Positions 1-7,333 of a DNA stretch of 64,000 bases are shown here, in pieces. The DNA is taken from NCBI GenBank assembly GCA_022241605.1, contig JAKOMQ010000013.1:1-64000 (forward strand), given 5' to 3'. Both the position numbers and the translations under genes were made by a program. Each line of letters starts with the position of its first letter. Positions within the stretch are counted from its first letter, which is position 1. A model generated the notes under the pieces. That model ran no database searches, was not told the origin of the DNA, and worked only from the letters and a program-made list of their open reading frames with translations. The DNA is from Aquimonas sp. GTDB lineage: Bacteria; Pseudomonadota; Gammaproteobacteria; Xanthomonadales; Xanthomonadaceae.

Positions 1-2
1 CG

Positions 3-269
3 CTACAACTTTTTTGCGATCAGGTCCTTCATCGCCGAGTTCTCCAGCGCAAGGTCGGCGTACAGGCGCTTGAGGCGGCTGTTTTCCTCCTCGAGCTCAC
101 GCACGCGCTTGAGCTCCGAGGCTTCCATGCCGCCGAACTTCGACTTCCATTGGTAGTACGTCGCCACGCTGATCCCGGCCTGACGGCAGAGATCCTTGAC
201 CGGCACACCTGCATCGGCCTGCTTCAGGATCGAGACGATCTGCGTCTCGGTGAACTTCGACTTGCGCAT
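3..269 (-). CDS. IS3-family transposase OrfA (helix-turn-helix subunit)
   Basis: This 88-residue protein is the DNA-binding first frame of an IS3-family transposase. Residues about 5-45 form the helix-turn-helix (FTETQIVSILKQADAG, then GISVATYYQWKSKFGGM), and residues about 50-80 form a leucine-zipper-like coiled coil (ELKRVRELEEENSRLKRLY). The length is normal for orfA. The catalytic DDE frame (orfB) would lie to the left, outside the window. A slippery heptamer at the very end suggests that the full transposase is made by frameshifting. Upstream of the ATG is AGGAGGTTCAG, close to a good ribosome-binding site. The gene looks intact. Confidence 0.9.
   Translation of the reverse strand: MRKSKFTETQIVSILKQADAGVPVKDLCRQAGISVATYYQWKSKFGGMEASELKRVRELEEENSRLKRLYADLALENSAMKDLIAKKL
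9..15 (-). promoter_or_regulatory. Programmed -1 frameshift heptamer of IS3 orfA
   Basis: Read on the minus strand, the last codons of orfA are GCA AAA AAG TTG TAG. This contains A AAA AAG in the correct zero-frame phase, the standard IS3-family slippery site, six bases before the stop codon. Slippage here would join orfA to orfB and make the OrfAB transposase. The downstream stimulatory structure and orfB are outside the window. Confidence 0.7.
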
Positions 270-353
270 CTGAACCTCCTGGCTGGGGAAACCTTGCCAG
301 AAAGTTCTAGAAACCTGTGTCCACCGTTCCGGGGAGCTTACGAGAGCTCATTT

Positions 354-2135
354 TTATGCCTCTTCCTCTATACCATACACCGATCTGACTTTTTGCTTGA
401 TTCCCTCACTCAAAGTGAATCCATGAGAGCTGATATGATTCAAAGCGATATAAGGCTTGCTACTACCACCTTTGGGAAGCCCAAGCTCTTCTTCTATATC
501 GTTTATCAAAACAACGGTTTTTCCTACGGCAGGATCGATGGCATCCTCTATCTTTTGGGTAGATGCATCAGCCGAGACGATCGCATCCGCGCTTTTTCCA
601 TGCTGATGATCGCGATCGTATATAGCCACGTAGGGGATCTTGAACTTGTTGAGCAATCTGACATAGAGCGGAATGCTGTCTTTAGAGCCGCAATCAATTA
701 GCGTGAAATCATATCTGAACACCCCAAGCCTTTTTGCCAGCAAAGGGAAAACAGTCTTTTCTGTTGCTCCCTCCAACAACAAAACCCTACTAGCGAAAAA
801 GAGCTCCCCTCTGTCTGGATTTATCCAATAGGACAAGTTGAAATCCTTTTTTGCGTCACCTTGAAATAGATCATCGACACATTGCCTGACCGTAGTCGCA
901 TCAGCCCTAGGCTCTTTAGTGGCAATGTAAATGGACCTATATCGCTCAACGTCGATTAAGCCACTAGAGTGAGTGCACAGAATAACTTGGCTTCCGGTCT
1001 CGGACAGATTGACAAACGAATCAAACAAAGACCGCTGCGCTTGAGGATGCAGATAAAGTTCCGGCTCCTCGAAAATGAAGTACCTAGAATTTGAAGCCTT
1101 TCTTGCCCCTTCGGCTTCATTTCCGGCATTGGACGCAGCTGCAACAGCTCTCTTTGCAACAACCTGAATCAGCGCAACTGTTAATGCTCTTTGTAATCCG
1201 TGCCCTTTCCGCTTTATATCAGTTCTCACCCCATCATCGACCCACACCTGCGTGTTGGCTTTGAACACACTTTCAATATCTGGTGAGCTAATTTCAATAT
1301 CAACTCTTGCCCCCCACGCAACCAACTCTGTCGAAAGCTCTTCCTCAAAATCAGAAAGCTGTTGAGGACGCCCTTCATTCGCGCTGCCGTCTTTATCTTT
1401 CTTATTCAGCGTCGCGAACAGCCTCCCCAAGTTGTCTTTTGTTGCTTTCCATTCCTCGTTGCTTTCCGACATTAACGCCACAACGTCTGAGTACATCTTT
1501 CCAAAGACGCTCGAATCCTTTGAAGTAAAGTCGTCCGACGCCTCTTTGACTGCCGGAATGAAGTATACCTCTCCGAATATTCCACTAGCGACGGACTTTA
1601 GCCCTAGAAAGTTCGTAGACTCAAGCTCATAGCTGAAATTTATTGATTCTCGATTTTGTTCGATGTACGCAGCCTGTGCAGCGACAATATCTTGCTTTGA
1701 AATTCTTCCTGCTGCAGGGATAAATGAATGAAAGGGCAGACTACTAGCCAGTTCTCTTTTTGCATATGCGCTGGCGTTTGCCTCTTGAAGCCATTCCTCC
1801 GCAGGGTTCTGGATATAGCCACGATACTCAAAACTACCGCCCAGGTATGCTGTCTTTCTGACTGCAATTTTTCCTTCAGAGGTCAAGTATTTTTTGAAGG
1901 TTGTGTTGTCGGATTCATCTAAGCATCCGAACTGCAACTCAACATACAACTCCGTAGAACCGCTGTGAAAATCCAAATCATGAGACTTTATCTCACCAAA
2001 GAAAAACAATATTGAAGACAATAAATTTGATTTCCCATGATTGTTTTGACCAATTATCACCATCAAATCCTGAGCATGAATCACCTGATCCTTTATGGAC
2101 CTCCAATTTTTTATCGTGATTTTCTCGATCTTCAT
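354..2135 (-). CDS. OLD-family ATP-dependent endonuclease (AAA ATPase plus TOPRIM)
   Basis: This 593-residue protein has the architecture of overcoming-lysogenisation-defect (OLD) nucleases. The N-terminal half is an SMC/ABC-like ATPase with Walker A GQNNHGKS (residues 29-36), a signature-like segment GHGLQRALTVAL, Walker B FIFEEPELYLHPQ and the following LCTHSSG. The C-terminal third is a TOPRIM nuclease with LLLEGATEKTVFPLLA and the acidic YDRDHQHGK segment. The length matches class 1 OLD (P2 Old is about 590 residues). I see no adjacent UvrD-like helicase, which would be expected for a class 2 (Gabija GajA) protein. A strong site, GAGGAAGG, precedes the ATG. The gene is clearly AT-richer than its surroundings and abuts an IS3 end, so recent acquisition is likely. 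The role is probably anti-phage defence by DNA cleavage; this is inferred from the family. Confidence 0.85.
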   Translation of the reverse strand: MKIEKITIKNWRSIKDQVIHAQDLMVIIGQNNHGKSNLLSSILFFFGEIKSHDLDFHSGSTELYVELQFGCLDESDNTTFKKYLTSEGKIAVRKTAYLGGSFEYRGYIQNPAEEWLQEANASAYAKRELASSLPFHSFIPAAGRISKQDIVAAQAAYIEQNRESINFSYELESTNFLGLKSVASGIFGEVYFIPAVKEASDDFTSKDSSVFGKMYSDVVALMSESNEEWKATKDNLGRLFATLNKKDKDGSANEGRPQQLSDFEEELSTELVAWGARVDIEISSPDIESVFKANTQVWVDDGVRTDIKRKGHGLQRALTVALIQVVAKRAVAAASNAGNEAEGARKASNSRYFIFEEPELYLHPQAQRSLFDSFVNLSETGSQVILCTHSSGLIDVERYRSIYIATKEPRADATTVRQCVDDLFQGDAKKDFNLSYWINPDRGELFFASRVLLLEGATEKTVFPLLAKRLGVFRYDFTLIDCGSKDSIPLYVRLLNKFKIPYVAIYDRDHQHGKSADAIVSADASTQKIEDAIDPAVGKTVVLINDIEEELGLPKGGSSKPYIALNHISSHGFTLSEGIKQKVRSVYGIEEEA

Positions 2136-2405
2136 GACCCTTCCTCACAAGGCAAAAAAGCTAGACGACTTGTTCGTGAAAACACCGCCGCACAATCTAG
2201 ATGAATACGTGCGCAACCAAGCACTTCCTTTGCCCTCTAGGGCATTGGCCCAAGCCAATCGCATTCACCTAATCCGTCCGCCTTCCATGACAGCGATGAA
2301 TGGCGAGATCGCAGCCTCCCATCGACAGCCTACGAAGACAAGCGCAGCGCCAAGGCGCATCGACAAGCACTTAGCCCCGGCAACGGCAAATCCCGCCAAA
2401 CCAGC

Positions 2406-3359
2406 TCAAGGCCCGGGCACCGTCACCCGGATCAGCGGCGCGGGCAGGCGCTCGCCGGTGATCCACAGCGCTGCGTCGTCGTCGCTGAAGCCCACGGCCT
2501 CGGCCTGGGCCAGCCAGCCGAAGGGCAGCTCCGCGGGCGGGCGCGCGACTGCCTCGCTCCAGGGCTCGCCTGGCTGGCGGCGGTAGACGTGGAGGCGGCG
2601 GTAGTTGAGCACCGCGAGCGCGCGGCCGTCGGATGAGAGGTCGGCGGCGGTGATCTGCGCGCGGTAGCGACCAAAGCGTGGATTGGCAGCGAGATCCTCC
2701 GGCTGCGGCTGCTGGATGCCGGACAATTCACCCAGGCGACGTGCCTGCTGCACGCCTTCTGCTGGCCCCAGCGGCAGGGCATACAGCTCCGGCGGCACCC
2801 GTTTTTTGGAGATCAGCAGCACCTCGCGCGCGACGGGATCCACCGCCACCGCCTCGACGTCGCGCGGGCCATCGGGCCAGCGGAAACGCTGCACCCAGGC
2901 TGGCTGCAGGACGCCATCGGCGAGTTCTGCAGGCTCCTCGACCACCACCAGTTCGACCTGCTGGCGCAGGCCGCCGTTGTCGCCCACATCAGCCAGCAGC
3001 AGCAGGCGGCGGCCGTCCAGTTCGAAGCTGGCGAGGTCCTCCGGGTCTACGGCCGCCACGCCCTCGATACGCAGGCTGGCGAGGCGTCGACCGCGCGCAT
3101 CGATCGCATGCAGCCACGGCCCGAAGCCGCTGTCGTTGTGGACCCAAAGCACACCCGGATGCTGTCGGGAGGATGCGATGCCGCTGATCTCGGGCAGGGC
3201 GCGGTCTCGGATCACGGCCACAAGCTCGGGCTGCGCCGGGTCGCTCGACAGCGCCAGGCCGGCCGCCCCGCTCAGCGCAAGCAACAGCATCGCCCGCAGG
3301 CCGCGATGTCGCCGGTTATCTGCACTTTGCACCGCGGAGAGTGGACGATCCCTATCCAT
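2406..3359 (-). CDS. Predicted secreted beta-propeller-like protein, function unknown
   Basis: The protein has 317 residues from this start. A hydrophobic stretch at residues 24-38 ([15 protein letters not shown]) looks like a signal peptide, so the true start may be the internal ATG at 3290. The mature part carries [22 protein letters not shown] and [11 protein letters not shown], with repeated Asp-rich turns. This pattern is known from uncharacterised propeller proteins distantly like esterase-like phytases. I cannot name a substrate. It is transcribed divergently from purT across about 64 bases. The 270 bases between it and the OLD gene hold nothing I recognise. Confidence 0.6.
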   Translation of the reverse strand: MDRDRPLSAVQSADNRRHRGLRAMLLLALSGAAGLALSSDPAQPELVAVIRDRALPEISGIASSRQHPGVLWVHNDSGFGPWLHAIDARGRRLASLRIEGVAAVDPEDLASFELDGRRLLLLADVGDNGGLRQQVELVVVEEPAELADGVLQPAWVQRFRWPDGPRDVEAVAVDPVAREVLLISKKRVPPELYALPLGPAEGVQQARRLGELSGIQQPQPEDLAANPRFGRYRAQITAADLSSDGRALAVLNYRRLHVYRRQPGEPWSEAVARPPAELPFGWLAQAEAVGFSDDDAALWITGERLPAPLIRVTVPGP

Positions 3360-3423
3360 CCGCGAAGTGTGCCAGAGCGGCGCTGGCTACAATGCCGACA
3401 CCACAGCAAACGACGCCATCGCC

Positions 3424-4614
3424 ATGACCTCGACCCTCCAGCTCGGCACCCCGCTCTCGCCCGGCGCCACCCGCGTGCTGCTGCTGGGCTCGGGCGAACT
3501 CGGCAAGGAGGTGGTGATCGAGCTGCAGCGGCTCGGGGTGGAGGTGATCGCCGCCGACCGCTACGCGGACGCCCCCGCCATGCAGGTGGCGCACCGCAGC
3601 CACGTGCTGGACATGCTCGACCCCATTGCCCTGCGGGCACTCATCGCCGAAGAACAACCACATCTGGTGGTGCCGGAGATCGAGGCCATCCACACCCAGA
3701 CCCTGGTCGAGCTGGAGGCCGATGGCCTGCGGGTGATCCCCACTGCGCGCGCCGCGCGCCTGACCATGGACCGCGAGGGTATCCGCCGGCTTGCGGCCGA
3801 AGAGCTGGGCCTGCCGACCTCGCCCTACCGCTTCGTCGACACCGAGGCGGAGTTCCACGCGGCCGTCGCCGCCATCGGCCTGCCCTGCGTGGTCAAGCCG
3901 CTGATGTCGTCCTCGGGCAAGGGCCAGAGCACCCTGCGCAGCGAGTCCGACCTCGGCCCGGCCTGGGCCTATGCGCAGGAGGGCGGCCGCGCCGGCGCCG
4001 GACGCTGCATCGTCGAGGGCTTCATCGACTTCGAGTACGAGATCACTCTGCTGACCGTGCGCCACCGCGGCGGCACCACCTTCTGCGCGCCGATCGGCCA
4101 CCTGCAGATCGACGGCGACTACCGCGAAAGCTGGCAGCCGCAGCCGATGAGCGCGCTGGCGCTGGAGCGCGCGGAACGCATCGCCCGCGACATCACCGAA
4201 GCGCTGGGCGGCTGGGGCCTGTTCGGGGTCGAGCTGTTCGTGCGCGGCGACGAGGTCTGGTTCTCCGAGGTCTCGCCGCGCCCGCACGACACCGGCCTGG
4301 TGACCCTGATCTCGCAGGAGCAAAGTGAATTCGCCCTGCATGCGCGTGCGATTCTCGGCCTGCCGATTCCGGCTATCGACGCCCTCGGGCCGTCGGCCTC
4401 GGTGGCGCTGCTGGCCGAAGGCCAGGGCGTGCCGGCCTTCAGCGGGCTGGAAGCCGCACTCGCCGCCCCACAGACTGCTCTGCGCCTGTTCGGCAAACCG
4501 CGCGTGGCCGGCAAACGCCGGGTCGGGGTGGCGCTGGCCCGCGGCGCCGATATCGAGATTGCGCGAGCGCGCGCCCGTGCGGTGGCATCGGCCCTGACCA
4601 TTGAGCTTCGTTGA
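3424..4614 (+). CDS. purT: Formate-dependent phosphoribosylglycinamide formyltransferase (GAR transformylase 2)
   Basis: PurT uses formate and ATP to formylate GAR, the folate-independent third step of purine synthesis. The 396-residue product is close to the 392 of the E. coli enzyme. The N-terminal dinucleotide-like fold has [13 protein letters not shown], the motif [10 protein letters not shown] follows, and the ATP-grasp domain contains [11 protein letters not shown] and the metal-binding segment [16 protein letters not shown]. The reading frame is open far upstream, but the conserved N-terminus begins at the ATG at 3424. A TACAAT box at 3388-3393 could be the -10 element; I see no convincing -35. 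The gene is probably monocistronic, although the M48 lipoprotein gene follows after 38 bases. Confidence 0.95.
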   Translation: MTSTLQLGTPLSPGATRVLLLGSGELGKEVVIELQRLGVEVIAADRYADAPAMQVAHRSHVLDMLDPIALRALIAEEQPHLVVPEIEAIHTQTLVELEADGLRVIPTARAARLTMDREGIRRLAAEELGLPTSPYRFVDTEAEFHAAVAAIGLPCVVKPLMSSSGKGQSTLRSESDLGPAWAYAQEGGRAGAGRCIVEGFIDFEYEITLLTVRHRGGTTFCAPIGHLQIDGDYRESWQPQPMSALALERAERIARDITEALGGWGLFGVELFVRGDEVWFSEVSPRPHDTGLVTLISQEQSEFALHARAILGLPIPAIDALGPSASVALLAEGQGVPAFSGLEAALAAPQTALRLFGKPRVAGKRRVGVALARGADIEIARARARAVASALTIELR

Positions 4615-4652
4615 AGCCTGCAGCACCCCGACGTAGACACAAGGAAACCAGC

Positions 4653-5456
4653 ATGCCCCTCCGCCTGAGTCTCGCCCTGACCGCCCTGCTGCTGTCCGCC
4701 TGTGCCACCACCCCCGATGGGCGCAGCCAGGTCCTGCTGGTCTCCGATAGCCAGCTCAACCAGATGGGCCAGACCGCTTTCGAGCAGATGAAGGCCAACG
4801 ACAGGACCAGCACCGTGCCGGCGCGCAGCAGCTACGCGCAGTGCATCGTAAATGCGCTGGTCGCCGAGCTGCCAGATCCATGGCGTGGGCTGCCCTGGGA
4901 GGCCCAGGCCTTCGCGATCGCCGAGCCCAATGCCTTCGCCCTGCCTGGCGGCAAGGTAGGCATCAACACTGGCCTGCTGCGGATAGCCGACACGCAGGAC
5001 AAGCTGGCGGCGGTGATCGGCCACGAGATCGGCCACGTGGTCTATCGCCACGCCGGCGAGCGCATCAGCCAGCAGCAGCTGGCGCAGACGGGCATCGCCG
5101 TGGCCGGCGCGTATGCGGGCCGCAACAGCTCACCGGAACAGGTCAACCAGCTGATGGCGGCGATGGGCGCCGGTGCCCAGGTCGGCGTGCTGCTGCCCTT
5201 TTCGCGACGACACGAGACCGAAGCCGATGTCTACGGTCAGCGCCTGATGGCCGAGGCCGGCTTTGATCCGCGTGCGGCGGTGGACCTCTGGCAGGGCATG
5301 CAGGCCGCGACCGGCAGCCAGGGCCGGCCGCCACTGTTTCTGTCGACCCACCCGGATCCGGCGGGTCGCATCCGCGCGCTCAGCGAAGCCGCACCACGGC
5401 TGATGCCTACCTACCAGGCCGCACGCGCGGCAGGCAAGCGACCCAATTGCCGCTGA
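4653..5456 (+). CDS. M48-family zinc metalloprotease lipoprotein
   Basis: This 267-residue protein starts with a lipoprotein signal ending in the lipobox LLLSAC, so it should be anchored in the envelope. The zinc site is HEIGH (in AVIGHEIGHVVYRHAGE), with the third ligand in ETEADVYGQRLM. This is the layout of periplasmic M48 proteases such as LoiP/YggG and BepA, which act in outer-membrane protein quality control. It lacks the TPR tail of BepA and is closer in size to LoiP. The start is the ATG after AAGGAAACC. The next two genes repair oxidised methionine in exported proteins, so an envelope stress theme is plausible, but co-regulation is not shown. Confidence 0.88.
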   Translation: MPLRLSLALTALLLSACATTPDGRSQVLLVSDSQLNQMGQTAFEQMKANDRTSTVPARSSYAQCIVNALVAELPDPWRGLPWEAQAFAIAEPNAFALPGGKVGINTGLLRIADTQDKLAAVIGHEIGHVVYRHAGERISQQQLAQTGIAVAGAYAGRNSSPEQVNQLMAAMGAGAQVGVLLPFSRRHETEADVYGQRLMAEAGFDPRAAVDLWQGMQAATGSQGRPPLFLSTHPDPAGRIRALSEAAPRLMPTYQAARAAGKRPNCR

Positions 5457-5543
5457 ACGGCGGGTGTTGCTGGCCGCCATCGTTCACGAGGCTCCCACCT
5501 GCACGCCGACAAGGTGCCAGATGGCGAGCAGGGAGCAGAAACC

Positions 5544-6083
5544 ATGCAACGACGACACTTACTGATGGGCTTGGGCACGCTGGCAGCCGCGCCCGCTGCC
5601 TGGCTGGTCGCACGCGGCAGCGGTGGCGCGATCGCGCAGGCCGCCGACAGCGCAGCGCCGCCAGCCATCGAGCCGCTGCGCAAATCGAAGTCCGAGTGGA
5701 AGCTGCTGCTCAGCCCCGCGGCCTATGCGGTGCTGTTCGAGGAGGCCACCGAGCGCGCCGGCAGTTCGCCGCTGAACAATGAGCACCGCGACGGCACCTT
5801 CTGCTGTGCCGCCTGTTTCCTGCCGCTGTTCGACAGCAGCCACAAGTACGAGAGCGGCACCGGCTGGCCCAGCTTCTTCACCCACCTGCCCGGCGTGTTC
5901 GGCACCAAGCGCGACTGGAAGCTGATCTACCCGCGCACCGAGTACCACTGCATCCGCTGCGGCGGCCACCAGGGCCACGTGTTCGACGACGGCCCGGCGC
6001 CGACCGGCCAGCGCTGGTGCAACAACGGCGTGGCGCTGACCTTCGTGCCGCGCGAGCAGCCGCTGCCGGAGCTGCGCGCATGA
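5544..6083 (+). CDS. msrB: Exported peptide-methionine (R)-S-oxide reductase
   Basis: MsrB reduces methionine-R-sulfoxide in proteins. The 179-residue product contains the paired zinc-binding CxxC motifs (CAAC and CIRC), GTGWPSF, GGHQGHVFDDGP and the catalytic cysteine segment RWCNNGVALTF. The N-terminus MQRRHLLMGLGTLAAAPAAW looks like a twin-arginine signal, so the enzyme probably works in the periplasm after folding in the cytoplasm. Its stop codon overlaps the start of msrA (ATGA), which implies translational coupling. Confidence 0.93.
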   Translation: MQRRHLLMGLGTLAAAPAAWLVARGSGGAIAQAADSAAPPAIEPLRKSKSEWKLLLSPAAYAVLFEEATERAGSSPLNNEHRDGTFCCAACFLPLFDSSHKYESGTGWPSFFTHLPGVFGTKRDWKLIYPRTEYHCIRCGGHQGHVFDDGPAPTGQRWCNNGVALTFVPREQPLPELRA

Positions 6084-6793
6084 GCCGCGGCCACTCGCGC
6101 ATGCGCGCCGAGCTCTGGCTGCCCTGGCTTGCGGTGCTGCTGAAGATCGCGCTGGTGGGCGCACTGCTGACCAGCGAGCTGCGCGCCGACGAAGTGATCG
6201 AGGTCCAGCTGATGCCGGTCGCGCCTGCAGGGCCTGCTGCTTCATCGGGCGAGGAAGCGCAGGCCGAGCAGCCAGATGAGGCCGTTGCCATTTTTGGCGG
6301 GGGCTGCTTCTGGTGCATGGAGAAACCCTTCGATCAGATGGACGGCGTGCTTTCCACCACCTCGGGCTACACCGGCGGCGCGCTCGACAATCCCACCTAT
6401 GAACAGGTTTCCAGCGGCCGCAGCGGGCACGTGGAAGTGGTAGAAGTGCGCTACGACCCGCGCCGGGTCAGCTATGCCCAGCTGCTGAACACCTTCTGGC
6501 GCAACGTCGACCCGCTGGCGGTCAACCGCCAGTTCTGCGATGCCGGTCCGCAGTACCGCAGCGCGATCTTCGTGCTGGATGACGCGCAGCGTGCGGTCGC
6601 CGAGGCCAGCCGAGCCGAGCTGGCGCGCCGCTTCGGCACCGAGCTGGCCACCGAGATCCTGCCGGCGCAGACGTTCTGGGCCGCCGAGGACTACCACCAG
6701 GACTACTACTTGCGGAACCCGATCCGCTACGGCTACTACCGCAGCCGCTGTGGCCGCGACGCACGCCTGGAACAGCTCTGGGGCCCGCCCTGA
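6080..6793 (+). CDS. msrA: Membrane-anchored peptide-methionine (S)-S-oxide reductase
   Basis: MsrA reduces methionine-S-sulfoxide. The catalytic motif is GGGCFWCMEKPF, followed by SGYTGG, YEQVSSGRSGHVEVVEV and QYRSAIF, all typical. The 237-residue protein has an N-terminal extension with one hydrophobic segment (WLPWLAVLLKIALVGALLTS), either an uncleaved anchor or a signal peptide, and a Glu/Ala-rich linker before the catalytic domain. The start ATG at 6080 overlaps the msrB stop. Together with Tat-exported MsrB this is a periplasmic Msr pair covering both sulfoxide stereoisomers, analogous in role to MsrPQ. Confidence in export is moderate. Confidence 0.92.
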   Translation: MSRGHSRMRAELWLPWLAVLLKIALVGALLTSELRADEVIEVQLMPVAPAGPAASSGEEAQAEQPDEAVAIFGGGCFWCMEKPFDQMDGVLSTTSGYTGGALDNPTYEQVSSGRSGHVEVVEVRYDPRRVSYAQLLNTFWRNVDPLAVNRQFCDAGPQYRSAIFVLDDAQRAVAEASRAELARRFGTELATEILPAQTFWAAEDYHQDYYLRNPIRYGYYRSRCGRDARLEQLWGPP

Positions 6794-6825
6794 GCACGGC
6801 CAATGCGCATGCGCATGCGCAGCGC

Positions 6826-7239
6826 TTGGTGCTCGACACGAATGTCTGGCTCGATCTGCTGCACTTCCACGACCCACGCTGTCGCGCGCTGGCCGCCGCC
6901 CTTGATGCGGGGCACGCGCGTGCTCTGGCCTGCTCAGCCCTGCGCGCGGAGTGGCTGCGGGTGTTGGGCTATCCCCATTTCGCGTTCGACGAGGCGCAGC
7001 GCGAGGCGCTGGATCAAGCCTGGCGACAGTGCGCGGAAGCGGCCGACACGCCGACCGACCTGCCCGCCCTGCCCCGCTGCAGCGACCCTGACGACCAGAA
7101 GTTTCTGGAGCTGGCCGTGGCCCAGCGCGCCGATGCCCTGCTCAGCAAAGACAAGGCCGTGCTCAAGCTTAGACGCCGCGCCCTGCGTGACTTTGGACTG
7201 CGGATCTGTCTGCCGGAGCAGTGGTCCCCGGCACGCTGA
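6826..7239 (+). CDS. PIN-domain putative ribonuclease (toxin-like), no antitoxin seen
   Basis: The product of about 137 residues begins with LVLDTNVWLDLL, the first acidic motif of PIN nucleases. Later acidic residues appear in SDPDDQKFLELA and in LLSKDKAVLKL, as in the COG1569 'putative toxin, PIN family'. No ATG is available. Candidates are TTG at 6826, GTG at 6829, or CTG at 6790, which would overlap the msrA stop. The segment in between encodes Ala-His repeats (ANAHAHAQ) and is probably untranslated. No small antitoxin gene lies beside it, so it may be a solitary RNase. Its end is followed directly by a family 1 repeat. Confidence 0.75.
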   Translation: MVLDTNVWLDLLHFHDPRCRALAAALDAGHARALACSALRAEWLRVLGYPHFAFDEAQREALDQAWRQCAEAADTPTDLPALPRCSDPDDQKFLELAVAQRADALLSKDKAVLKLRRRALRDFGLRICLPEQWSPAR

Positions 7240-7246
7240 GATAGCA

Positions 7247-7333
7247 CTCAGAGCGTGTGAAGGAATTCAGACGCTGCCGCCACGGGCGTCCAGCGGCGGC
7301 CGCAGCAGGGGGATGGTTCTCACAGGCTCTCAG
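7247..7333. repeat. Family 1 dispersed repeat, copy A (internally deleted)
   Basis: This short copy of about 87 bp has the left end GAGCGTGTGAAGGAATTCAG and the right end GGTTCTCACAGGCTCTCAG, but lacks about 90 bases of the middle found in copies C, D and E. It lies between two convergent genes. The stop codon of the minus-strand membrane protein gene (7330-7332) is inside the right end. Confidence 0.75.

Larger units (their letters stand above)
1..342 (-). mobile_element. IS3-family insertion sequence, one end (rest lies outside the window)
   Basis: The left edge of the window cuts an IS3-family element read on the minus strand. It holds the complete first reading frame (orfA) and about 70 bases of non-coding DNA up to its outer end. 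The end is probably in the stretch GTCCACCGTTCCGGGGAGCT at about 319-338, which resembles IS407/IS2-like termini from memory, but the exact boundary and target duplication cannot be fixed without the other end. The OLD nuclease gene stops at 354, so the element sits immediately downstream of it. Confidence 0.7.

Noticed and set aside
354-2135. OLD gene as the GajA component of a Gabija system.
   Set aside because: No UvrD/PcrA-like GajB gene is adjacent; the 270 bases on one side are empty and the other side is an IS end, so class 1 OLD fits better. The sequence beyond the IS is not visible.
2095-2586. Plus-strand frame after the OLD gene.
   Set aside because: It overlaps the starts and ends of two supported minus-strand genes and has no recognisable domain.
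3360-3423. Promoter of purT with a PurR operator.
   Set aside because: A TACAAT box is present, but no -35 or operator palindrome could be supported.
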